Origin: Coptodactyla brooksi
Taxonomy: Eukaryota > Arthropoda > Insecta > Coleoptera > Scarabaeidae
Direction: 5' to 3'
Length of the DNA stretch: 31,583 nt
NCBI GenBank assembly: GCA_033557675.1
Contig: JAWQRM010000084.1
Location: 1 to 31,583, forward strand
In this document: one piece after another, positions 20,136 through 29,157 of the stretch
How positions within the stretch are numbered: position 1 is the first letter of the stretch
Layout: each line of letters opens with the position of its first letter
Program-made: the position numbers and the translations under genes
Notes under the pieces: generated by a model
What the model was told of the DNA's origin: nothing
The model's database searches: none
The model's input: the letters and a program-made list of their open reading frames with translations, nothing else

Positions 20136-20808
20136 TTTATTTCATTAGCTATCTTGACAAACAAACGCAGTCTAATATAACTATATATAGTATTACTAAA
20201 AGATTTGGTAATGAAACCTCCGTGGTAAATGCCCATAAGAAAAGAAAAAAAAACTTGCAATTAATATTCCATTTTTATATTTTATAGTTTCAAAATGTTC
20301 CAAACTTATAATTTTATAAAAAAAAAACATTACGATTTGCGGAAAATAGCCGTAAAAATTAATAATTTTATGCAAGGTTGATTGCATGCCCTGCAGTACA
20401 TTCACATGTTCAACTTCAACACAGAAATAATTTAACGTGTATGTACGGTTCGCTTTCACAACACGCAAACGTAATGTAGGAAAGTTCACAATGAACATCA
20501 CCTCACAATACCTTTTAAAGCAAGTTTCTTTTGACTTGGTTTGCTATTTCTCGATTAAAACATTTGAACACTCATTTATTTTATGTAACAATGGCTGCAT
20601 ACCCTGAAATGTATTGATTTGTATAATATTGATCCCACATTTGAATTATAGTTGAAAGTTAGAATTGTATTCACGTCAACATTTTAATATGTTTAATATT
20701 ATGTACAAATATACAATCTAACATAAAATCTAAGAAAGAAAAGAAAGTAAGTGATAGAGTCCAATCGCTTTCTGTAAGAAGATTTACAAGCAAAAAAAGG
20801 CAACTTAC
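20136..20808. other. Unclassified AT-rich sequence
   Basis: No feature beyond short frames. 20696-20808 would be the start of the intron following the candidate exon on the minus strand. Confidence 0.4.
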
Positions 20809-20979
20809 GAGTTGTGCTTTCAGCTCTTTCGGGCAAACTGGTCCTAACCATTGATGCAAGTTGATAAATCTCTTGGGCAGCATCTTCATGCATGTCGGAG
20901 CTTGCCTGTATTCCAACGTGTCCAGCAGAGCAGCCGGAGCTTGTATAGGAGATCCACCACTTTCTTGTAGAACCACCAT
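20809..20979 (-). CDS. Candidate first coding exon of an unrecognised host gene
   Basis: On the minus strand an ATG at 20979 sits in a good context (AAACAATGG), with an in-frame TAA two codons upstream. A 57-codon frame (MVVLQESGGS ... KELKAQL) runs to 20809, where a consensus donor GTAAGT begins, so the exon would be 171 nt, phase 0. The block is GC-richer than its flanks. A second frame through the same bases (SDMHEDAAQEIYQL, then ASMVRTSLPERAESTT) also looks protein-like and reaches the same donor, without an upstream ATG; the exon could therefore be internal and read in that frame. I do not recognise either product and see no next exon downstream in the window. Confidence 0.4.
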
Positions 20980-21943
20980 TGTTTAAATTTGAATTAACAA
21001 TTTGAATCTATTGCTGTACGTTATTAGAGAGTCACTAAATCGTTTTTGCAGTGTTCACCCTCATTGGCAGGGTTAGATAGAGGAGATCTAATCAATCTTT
21101 GGTTATTTGTGTAGAGAAAGATAAACAAATACAATACAAGGCACTAGAAGTTTTCCATCTCTCCCTTTTCCTAGCGTATGTATCACAGATATGTGCGTTT
21201 TAAAGTTGTACACCGACCGATGTATCTGGAGGGATACACGTAGGAAAGCTTTTACAAATAGGAGCTTTGCGCACACGTACAGAGAGCATGTGTTGAGGAC
21301 ATCCGTTTCGCAAACAAACGGGTGTTGTTCACGGGAAAACTGTCTGCAATTTTGACGTTCTCAAGTCGATAAGCGTCGCACCAGCTTTGCGAAAAAAGAA
21401 AACGAAACAAAGACCCTTCCATTACACTAATTAAAAGGCCGTTGTATAAATCTATACATTCTATGATCAACAATTACATTTCTCTTAGCCATGCAACGTC
21501 GTTTAATGGAAAATGGAACTTTAGGCCTCGTTACGCGGCTAGAAAGCGCTTTATTAAAGAAAGAGCGACGTTTTCCCTAGTCATGACTATTGTTAACCTG
21601 TGTACTTTGTGTAAAGTGCGTTAAGGAACAATGAGCTTTCTATATTATCAGATTGTGTCGCTATAAAGAGTATAATTTGATGCAAATTAATCGCAGGAGA
21701 TAATCTAAAAGGAAGTGGCGAAAAGTTAATCTAGTAACAATAAGAAGAAATTGCAAAATGTACTCTGCAATTTGCACTAAAATTTATTAATCTATACAGC
21801 AACATTTTTTTAACAATTACAGCATTTTTGGAAGAAATTTAATATTTCGATAACCTAGCTTTTAGTATTCGTTTATTAATTTAAATACCTTCTGATATTT
21901 GAGTATCTTCTGATATTCGAAACCGCAAAACCAGAAAACAATT
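20980..21943. other. Sequence upstream of the candidate exon, no gene recognised
   Basis: About 21200-21630 is GC-richer than average and unique within the window. If the exon at 20809-20979 is real, this would be its 5' untranslated and promoter region on the minus strand. I cannot identify a convincing TATA box or initiator. Confidence 0.35.
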
Positions 21944-21986
21944 GCTCGATGCACGTTTCGTTAAACAAGTTAGCATTATCAGGAGC
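21944..21986 (-). ncRNA. Decayed hammerhead ribozyme, minus strand
   Basis: Minus strand: GCTC (21983-21986), CTGATAA where CTGATGA is expected, stem II GCTAAC/TTTAAC weakened by two mismatches, GAAA, loop GTGC, ATC at the cleavage position, and GAGC (21944-21947) restoring stem I. The G to A change in the core and loss of the C-G pair of stem III should abolish cleavage. Confidence 0.65.
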
Positions 21987-22008
21987 GATGGAAAACTCAA
22001 GTCCCATT

Positions 22009-22050
22009 GCTCCTGATGATATTCACTATCCACTAGCTTGGTTAGTGAAC
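22009..22050 (+). ncRNA. Decayed hammerhead ribozyme, plus strand
   Basis: GCTC and an intact CTGATGA (22009-22019) are followed by an insertion. Then comes a recognisable stem II remnant, CACTAGCTTGGTTAGTG, and GAAC in place of GAAA. Together with the minus-strand motif 22 bp away it forms a head-to-head pair with the PLTR body deleted. Confidence 0.55.
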
Positions 22051-23580
22051 ATTAAACAATTACAGTGTAGATCAAAACTCTTTGCATTTTTTGATAGCAT
22101 CTTATGGAAACTACCTTTGTGATATTAACGAAAAAAAAAGAAAATTAAGTACCCAACATTTTGTACAACTTTTATGCTTAGTATAATGGAGCAAATAGCG
22201 ACTGATTATCTCAAAAAGCCTTTGCGCTAGAACTGAAAGCGTTTCTTATTTAATTATTTAAAGTACCACAAAACCTTAACTAGATTATTTTTTATACTGA
22301 ATCTAAATATGATGGAAAAAGTTCAGGAGCTAGAAGTCATAGTAAATCTAAAGTAGTGAGCAAATTAGAGATTATACTAAAAGAACAATTATTTTTCATC
22401 CGTTTTTTATCAAGCTTTCTATTTTCAACAGTCCTACATTATCTTTAATTTTGTATTTCCCATGTATTTAAGAGATTAAGTATCAATTTGCTGTTAAGTT
22501 TCTTTTGCTGCTATTAATCTCCTTAATTTGCTGTTATTTCCATAGTCTCGACCTCACATAATAAAACTACTCGTAAAACTCTTAGTTTCTCAGTTAACAG
22601 TTTTCCGTTGCAACAGAAATTCTTGTAATTTACCTGGATTGTCTTCGCTGATTTGCAGTTTCTCATTTGTCCTGCTTAAGATAAATACCAGGTTACCTTT
22701 GAAGAGGTTAATTTAATACCTGTCTATTTTGTTAGTTTCCTTGTTATTACTGTCAATAAAACCAACATACACTTAGTGTTCCCTTCATGAATTACTGTAC
22801 TTTTACTTCCACAATTTGCTTGCGCAGGCTATCATTTGCATATTTATGTTGATATTTCCTTGATTTTTGTTGACAATAAAATAGAACTATCCATTTTTTA
22901 ATGCACACCAAACGCTAAATACAAAACTCCTCTGTGTTGTTATTTGTACAACTAAATATTACTTTCCATTACTCCAGCAGCGAATATGTGAAATATATTC
23001 GCGAGAAATTTTGTTTTCTTTTTGAGTTGAGTTCTCAGTCCAAAGAAGCCTTGATGCAAAATTTTATGAACAGTATATTTATACAGGTTGTAATTGTTCT
23101 TTCTTAATGCTTTCAAATTTAGAATTTGCAACTCCAAGTTCTTCTTATTATTTTGTCGCAGATCTAGTTGCGATCAATTTCCTGGTTTTCCTATTTTGCT
23201 TATTAATTTGGGCATTTACTAATGCTCTGTGTTTTACTATATTGCCCTTTAAACTGGAACGTATTTTTACATACATTTCTTCTGCTTGTTTAAAATGTTC
23301 GCAGTGAATTGTTAATGCGCTTTGTAAATAATTCAACAGAACAATCATCTTTGGTGGATTTGACAGTTCGTTTATGTTTTAAGTAATAAGAGAGATACAA
23401 TCACCCTCACAAAATCAATAAAACAATAATGATAATCAATTTACAAAAATTTACATAAAAATTTACAAAAATTTACATAAATTTTATGTCGAATAGTTTA
23501 TTACTATTCATATTTTAACGTGTATTGTAAGTTCTCATTTGACTTTGTAGTTGTGTTGTTAATTTTTGTATAATAGATTG
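22051..23580. other. Unclassified AT-rich sequence with an unrecognised minus-strand frame
   Basis: The minus frame 23348-23148 (IHCEHFKQAEEMYVKIRSSL, then KGNIVKHRALVNAQINKQNR) is hydrophilic and lysine-rich, and after two stops continues EELGVANSKFESIKKEQLQP. It resembles a decayed coding region, possibly retroelement-derived, but I cannot name it. 23440-23483 is a 22-bp unit (TTTACAAAAATTTACATAAA...) present twice in tandem. Confidence 0.4.
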
Positions 23581-23620
23581 TAGGCTGATGATGTGAATTT
23601 GTATTCACGAAACGTCCCAG
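23581..23620 (+). ncRNA. Hammerhead-like motif of a different PLE-type lineage
   Basis: CTGATGA (23585-23591), then a perfect 6-bp stem II GTGAAT/TTGT/ATTCAC (23593-23608), GAAA (23609-23612) and CGTC. Both core strands and stem II are perfect. Stem III would have no loop (CG directly before TC), and only GG/CC of stem I is evident. The string CTGATGATG-stem-CGAAACGTC recurs near ends of PLE-like elements in animals. As written it cannot cleave as a simple monomer. Confidence 0.5.
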
Positions 23621-23780
23621 TATATAAACTTATGCAAGTAAAGAGGCTTTTTTATTATTTTATATTTATACATGAAAACTTGCAAGATGGCCACAACCAA
23701 CTTTAAAATATATTGTTACAAAAATTGCAAGTACCTCAACCATATGTACAATTTTTATGAAATCCTTATTGTGACCAGAT

Positions 23781-24364
23781 TATACAGAGTGCCCATTATA
23801 TATGGAATATAGTATGTATCTCAATAAATATCGACTTTATATAAAAAAAATTTTAAATAAAAGTTGTTTAACGTTTTATTTTCCATAATACGACAGCATT
23901 CAATTGTTCTTATTTCAGAAAACAAATGAATAACGAATAACACTTTAATTTTTCTAAATAGCAATGTACCCTTTCGTTAGGCTCATTTGATAGAGACTTT
24001 TTTCTCTTTTTGATTATGTAAAATGTTGAAAAAAATGCTGAAATTTTTGAAAAACTGTCACAAAAGATCTCAAGAGATCTCGGGTATCTAGATTCATGTT
24101 ATTGGTGAAAATAACTTATAAACAGTTTGTACATTTCTTTTGAAAAATTTTCTAGTATAAGGGTACTAACATTTTACATAATCGAAAAGAGAAAAAAGTC
24201 TCTTATTAAATGAGCCTAATGAAAGGGTACATTGCTATTTAGAAAAATTAAAGTGTTATTCGTTATTCATTTGTCTTCTGAAATAAAAACAATTGAATGC
24301 TGTCGTATTATGGAAAATAAAATGTTAAACACTTTTACTTCAATTTTGTTATAAAGTCTGTATA
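23781..24364. mobile_element. Foldback MITE with about 170-bp inverted arms
   Basis: Starts TATACAGAGTGCCC and ends AGTCTGTATA. Arms 23862-24027 and 24168-24337 are nearly identical in inverted orientation (shared TTCCATAATACGACAGCATT, CAAATGAATAACGAATAACA, TAAATAGCAATGTACCCTTT), with weaker similarity out to the tips. The central 140 nt contains AGATCTCAAGAGATCTCG-type short palindromes. No coding capacity. The high arm identity points to a fairly recent origin or ongoing conversion. Confidence 0.85.
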
Positions 24365-24428
24365 ATAATTAGCTTATATGTAAAGTATTGTTTTAATTGG
24401 TCCAATGTGGCAATAATTACACGGCTTA

Positions 24429-24765
24429 CAGACGGATAGACCAGCCACCAAAAATAGCATAGATAGGCTACAAAAAGCCTAATTCGTCAAGGTCCATCAA
24501 AATGCAATACTTTCTCTTAAGAGAAAGTAAAAAAGGAAGAAACTGATTATGGATAATCCTCGAGTCTGTATCGGAGGAGTTGCTGATCATGTCAACATAT
24601 TATTATTGGTATAAGATATGCAGCAGCAAAGTTTGTTCTGAAATTATTAAATTGCAAGTATGTGTCGAATGGACATTAACAGAAGGTGCTAAATGAAGTC
24701 AAGGACACGATACAGAACTGGTCAAACAAATCATAACTGGCAATGAAACATGGATGAAGTTTTAA
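24429..24765 (+). pseudogene. Second mariner lineage: transposase remnant
   Basis: In shifting frames: QTDRPATKNSIDRLQKA (the GRPST...NI..V block), GVADHVNILL (V.I..GSV..IL HTH block), AAKFVLKLLN (the ..KFVPRLL linker) and LVKQIITGNETWMK (the ITGDETW block with the first catalytic Asp, here changed to Asn). The order and spacing are those of the N-terminal half and start of the catalytic domain of an irritans-like mariner. Several frameshifts and stops; no termini identified. It differs from the deleted mariner family at 18729-20133 and 28974-29721. Confidence 0.6.
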
Positions 24766-26860
24766 TGAAGCCTGCTTTGAAGGGAACAAAATTAACATTG
24801 ATAAATAAAGGTTTTTGAGAACAACGAAAATTCTAAAATCGAAAATCTCCAAAATTCCCATTAAAAATGTTCATAACCCCCATAGAATGTTCTTGCTCGT
24901 CCTGCAGACATAATGAAGTTCTGAGTTCCCCCAGAAGTTTCTTAAATCGACCGGCTGTCGACAGCGAAACCCTTTTGTCAGGAAAATGGCGAACTTGATA
25001 AATAGGACCCTCGACGGAAATTTCTTTCCCGGGGAAACGTTACCCTGGAAGTCTCATGCAGCTAATATCTGAAGCCTTCGGCCGGGGGAGAATTGATCCC
25101 GCTGAACACCGGACATAAAACACAAATTAAGCGTGCGTTTTAGGCAAATTGGCATCATCTCGCTCGGTTAGCGTTTGTCGGATAAAAATACAGTTTCACT
25201 TGCGCATTTTCCGATTGAAAAAGTTCCTTTAGGGGCGCCGTCGTCGGGGAAAACTAAGTGGGACCGAGAATACAAGGCATTTCGCTCGAAACTAGTTATC
25301 GGAAATGCGATTTGCTTGCAAACGTCTCGCATGGCATTTGTCATCGACCTGGGAAAGTTTGGAAAAGTTTAACCGATGCCTCGAGGAGTTCAGCTAACGC
25401 TGACCTGTACTGGAGTTGAAATCTCAACATCACAAGGTTCTTATTAATTCTAGATGTGAAAGCAGATCTGTATTAAATTATAGGCAATACCGTATTAATA
25501 CAGACAAAACTGGATATGTTAATTTGTGTCGAAACGCCAAAAGTAGGCATTCAAATTTCACCCACAAATTCCATAAACTAATCCACCGTAACTTTACGAC
25601 TTTAAAAGAAAGTTCCCTGTGCGCACAGACATTACGTAGGCATTGAATTACGTTCTCTATTTACATATTTAGCGGCTTTTCTCCCTGCGTAAAATGTGGA
25701 GAATATCGTAAGAACGCAGCAGGTGATTTCTGTAGAAACTCCGCCAGAGTACGTAATTATTTTTAGCCGCCAATCGAAACACAATTTACGTCGAAGTAAC
25801 AACATCAGCTCGAAAACATGCCGACATTTCGCGTACTCCAAACCGGCCATTCGTAAAACCAATTAGCGACTGTTAAAATTATCTAAGTGTACGTTGGCTC
25901 GAGCTCTCTCAAGTTTAATGCGTAGCCCACTTCCCACTGAAGCGTTGATAGCTATAAGAAGCTAGCTAACTAATAATAGATTGTTGGACGGCCAGACAAT
26001 TTATCATAATTGGGTAGGGTATAAGTTTCGCAATTAAATTATTAGGTTTCTACGTTAAGCTTGCTTTTTTACCCCCGGATGTCCTCCACTAGATTTCTGT
26101 ATATTGTACAATATAAGTGTCAATATAGAAAAGTTAAAAATCAATGTTTCCTTTTTCAAGCAAAAGAAAGCAATGGGTAAAATATATGAGTAATTTTATT
26201 CTCGCAATGAATACACACAACTCCACCCTGACAAAACCAATGGAAAAACTAGACATTCCAGAAATAGCTTTTGGGGAGGATTTTGACATATGAAAGGCAA
26301 GTTAACAAGAAAATAATTTATGGTCGCTGAATAAAATGAATACGTAAACTTCGCGCTACATTGCAATAAAGTTATCTAATGCAATTAAATGGAGACATTA
26401 TTAATCAGTGACCACAATTTATAATTTTGCCACCATATTAAATTCTCGATGCAGATCTAGTTAAAAACCACAGATTTCCTGCTTTCTAAAAGCGATAAAA
26501 GACTAGCTTAGAATAAATAACGTTGGTTATTCACAATTTTCACACCGTGTCAGAAAAAAACACGTTATACAAGTCAAAATGTAGACATTATTTAATCATT
26601 AAACACACAAGGCGCGTATTATTCACATTGCATTTTTATAAATCACATAATAGTATTCAAATGTGAGGTAATCACAGTTACAAATTCGCAATGACATTCT
26701 GATATGGTTATTAGATTTATTAAAATTAGATTTATTAAGTCATTAAGTTTAATAACTAAGTTTAATAAATGTGTTACTTTAACGCGGTTAGATGCTGTTA
26801 AAATGACATATAACTTGATGAGTTTTTCATTGGTAATGTTAATGCGCAATAAATCGCAAG
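24766..26860. other. Unclassified sequence, partly GC-richer
   Basis: 24880-25400 is GC-richer and unique in the window, with short frames (for example 25175-25372 plus) lacking motifs. 25632-25862 (minus) is also open but unrecognised. The rest is AT-rich. No repeat ends seen until the PLE arm at 26861. Confidence 0.4.
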
Positions 26861-26910
26861 TCAGCATCATCAGGAGCGATGAAAGACTAACTACTAGCTA
26901 ACCTAAGATG

Positions 26911-26919
26911 CTATATATA
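26911..26919 (-). promoter_or_regulatory. TATA-like box of the left, minus-orientation PLTR arm
   Basis: TATATATAG on the minus strand, about 30 nt upstream of the truncated hammerhead at 26861-26880. Confidence 0.35.
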
Positions 26920-27180
26920 CTACAAGGCGACGCTTAATTGATTCTTCATTGGTTTTTCGCAACCAATAGGAGACCAATTAAGCGTTTCCTTAGCTTATCC
27001 CCACTACCCGCTTACACATATTCTCCCCGTACAGCGTTTCCCGTCCCCGTGTTATCTAGCCTAAGGATACAGAGCCCCTGGCCCTACCCTTTACAACCGA
27101 CACCCGTCCAGCGTTTCGTCTATCAAACTATACAAAGGGCTAATCGGTATGGGCCCTCTGTCTTTCTTAAGCCTATTCCT

Positions 27181-27468
27181 ATTCCCTGTGATAAAAAGTT
27201 TGTTGAGCAAACTAGGTCATTTAAAACAAGGTTCAAAGAGCACATGGCTCATCTAAGATATGGTCGTACCGAAAAATCTAGCGTTGCCGAACATGCCTTC
27301 AACAGCAACCACAGGATAAGTGTAGAAAATGTAAAACTGCTTAGAAATGTATCCAACAATAAGTTGCTCGATGCATTTGAAAGCATAGAAATTGCTAAAC
27401 GTAGGAATAGGCTTAATAAAGACAGAGGGCTAATACCGATTAGCCCTTTGTATAGTTCGATAGACTAG
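27181..27468 (+). pseudogene. PLE GIY-YIG endonuclease, C-terminal part
   Basis: The open frame runs 26938-27468, but only 27181 onward is true endonuclease sequence; the earlier part is read-through of the inverted PLTR and has no ATG at its start. Visible blocks are IPCDKKFVEQTRSFKTRFKE, HMAHLRYGRTEKSSVAEHAF, NSNHRI and LLDAFESIEIAKRRN, ending SPLYSSID-stop. In PLEs the endonuclease follows the RT and begins with GIYKI.C; here that start is replaced by the arm junction, and YVGQTGR has become FVEQTR. The conserved R..K.R..EH, the A.H..N..H pair and the late Glu (DAFESIEI) remain. It is a fragment without the N-terminal GIY strand and without RT, so it is not expected to work. Confidence 0.85.
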
Positions 27469-27683
27469 GTTTAATAGATTTAGAGGAAACGCTGGACGGG
27501 TGGCGGTTGTAAAGGGTACGGCCAGGGGCTCTGTATCCTTAGGCTAGATAACACGGGGACGGGAAACGCTGTACGGGGAGAATTTGTATAAGCGGGTAGT
27601 GGGGATAAGCTAAGGAAACGCTTAATTGGTCTCCTCTTGGTTGCGAAAAACTAATTAAGAATCAATTAAGCGTCGTCTTTTAG

Positions 27684-27692
27684 TATATATAG
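27684..27692 (+). promoter_or_regulatory. TATA-like box upstream of the hammerhead
   Basis: TATATATAG, 30 nt before the ribozyme 5' stem, conserved with the other PLTR copies. Confidence 0.4.
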
Positions 27693-27722
27693 CGTCTTAG
27701 GTTAGCTAGTAGTTAGTTTATC

Positions 27723-27765
27723 GCTCCTGATGATGCTAACTTGGTTAGCGAAACGCGCGACGAGC
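27723..27765 (+). ncRNA. Type I hammerhead ribozyme, cleavage-site variant
   Basis: Stem I GCTC (27723-27726) pairs with GAGC (27762-27765). Core CTGATGA is 27727-27733. Stem II GCTAAC-TTG-GTTAGC (27735-27749) is perfect. Core GAAA is 27750-27753. Stem III C...G surrounds loop GCGC. The triplet before the scission point reads GAC (27759-27761) instead of GTC, which breaks the A-U closing pair of stem III. Otherwise this is the best-folded copy; the single T to A change probably inactivates it. Confidence 0.8.
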
Positions 27766-27845
27766 ATCCTCTCTACAAATTTTGGCGTAGTGGTAACTTC
27801 GATTTCCTTTGTTACAAAGCCAAAGGTTCCAAACCCTCAACTTTA

Positions 27846-28414
27846 ATACTGGTTTTCATTTTAAAATAATTTTATTCAATAATAAACAAAAAAATTAGAG
27901 GATGGTTACGAGTGTTAAGGCGATATTTTTAAATGACGAACGAACTACTTTACCAATTTAAACGAAATTTTAGGTGGACAGATTTATCTCTTGATATATT
28001 TTTAGATTTTGGCAACCCGTTAAAAGTAACGAAACCATCTTAATGCTTGAGGTTAATTAATTACAACTTTTGACAAACTTATCGATTTATTTGCCATTTT
28101 TTGGCTACAATAGCCCACCGCTTTTGGCTACATTTTATGCCATGTCACTAAAGTTCCAAATGTTGCATAGCTTCAAAGTAAATAAATGAAATATGAAACA
28201 ATGCGCTCGTTCGTGGACAACTATTTCTCGAACACGGGCGAATGAATTTTTTTAAATATCCGAAGTTGACATGCAATAAACTGACATGACATAAACCTTT
28301 TTTTATCCAATTGCAATACACAGAGAAAAGACTAATGATGTCAATTTGCTGTCAAAACACTGTTTTGTCAAAAAAAACTACTTATTGAAAAATTAGAAAA
28401 TTATGGAACTTAAG
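27846..28414. other. Unclassified AT-rich sequence between two PLTR structures
   Basis: No gene or repeat recognised. Confidence 0.4.
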
Positions 28415-28653
28415 TTGTGAGTTTGGAACCTTTGGCGAAGTAACAAAGTTAAACAACGTCACCACTACACCAAAGTGTAGTCTAGTATACTGGCGAAATA
28501 GTTTAATTAATGAACTGTAGAATAAAGTTTAATAATGTACGTTTTGTTAACCAAACTAATATCAGGAGCAATGAAGAACATGTTTAGAGTAAGTGTTTTG
28601 GTGGTGACAGTGTTTAAAACTTTGTTACTAAGCCAAAGGTTACACACTCACAA
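28415..28653. mobile_element. Small inverted PLTR pair with matching tips
   Basis: Tips 28415-28436 and 28632-28653 (22 bp each, 19 matching) read TTGTGAGTTTGGAACCTTTG inwards and correspond to the PLTR tail. Inward homology continues through AGTAACAAAGTT and GTCACCAC. The left arm carries a decayed minus-strand hammerhead (28537-28569). There is no coding core. It behaves structurally like a foldback element built from two PLTR tails. Confidence 0.65.
28537..28569 (-). ncRNA. Remnant hammerhead, minus strand
   Basis: Minus strand: GCTC, CTGATA with TGA lost, TTAGTTTGGTTAAC (stem II remnant), AAAA in place of GAAA, CGTAC. Recognisable only by comparison with the other copies; not functional. 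Confidence 0.5.
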
Positions 28654-28971
28654 TTTTAGAACACTGTAATGCCAACATTTGACATTTCAACTGTTTAGGC
28701 ACAAAAAATACTATTTTTTTTCGAGATACAAAATAAAAAATACAAAAAATACTATATGCAACAAATACTATTTTTTAAGTATAATACAATATTTAATAAG
28801 AGTCCATAAAATGTAGTCAAAACACTAGGTTTTCGCAGAAAAAAAAGTGACTAATAAATTAGCAGGCTTGTTAACATGTTTCGATTATTTTTAGCGTATT
28901 GCCAAAATCTAAAACCATCTCAATAAATAGTATCCATAAATCCACGTATAATTTCGCTTAAGTTAGTCATG
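28654..28971. other. AT-rich sequence with poly(A/T) stretches
   Basis: Contains a repeated CAAAAAATACTATTTTTT-like word (about 28703-28775) and nothing coding. Confidence 0.4.
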
Positions 28972-29157
28972 TATTGGGTTGTTCCGAAAATAATTTCAGT
29001 TTTTTCCCAACAGAGGTGTTAGTTGTATTTTAACCAGCCAACTTCGTTCTAAACCGTACGTGCATTATATATTCTGACAGCTAACATTGCAAAGTTTATG
29101 TGTGAAAGTATTTTGTTCGGCTCTGTACAATTGTTTTCTTTTTGTGTCTTATGACAC

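Larger units (their letters stand above)
26861..27845 (+). mobile_element. PLE composite: inverted PLTR arms around an endonuclease fragment
   Basis: Left arm 26861-27180 is the reverse complement of 27403-27743 within the right PLTR (27403-27845). A 222-bp unique core (27181-27402) codes for part of a GIY-YIG endonuclease. The inverted homology includes the last 20-odd codons of the endonuclease, the PLTR body, the CGCTTAATTG hairpin, the TATA-like box and the 5' half of the hammerhead. The left arm stops inside ribozyme stem II. The right arm continues through the full ribozyme and the tail GCCAAAGGTTCCAAACCC. The left arm also lacks about 20 nt (TAGGTTTAATAGATTTAGAG) present on the right. 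Confidence 0.8.
27403..27845 (+). repeat. PLTR, plus orientation, most complete copy
   Basis: From AGGAATAGGCTTAATAAAGA (still coding) through the stop codon (27466-27468), GGAAACGCTGGACGGGTGGC, the body, the CGCTTAATTG/CAATTAAGCG hairpin, TATATATAG (27684-27692), the hammerhead (27723-27765) and the tail to about 27845. This copy defines the PLTR order used to recognise the others. Confidence 0.75.

Noticed and set aside
23440..23483. CRISPR-like or larger tandem array
   Set aside because: Only two AT-rich 22-bp units without spacers; simple local duplication in a eukaryotic sequence.
26938..27180. N-terminal 80 codons of the long open frame upstream of the endonuclease
   Set aside because: They start at TTG and lie in the inverted PLTR arm; the protein-like frame there is read-through of non-coding repeat.
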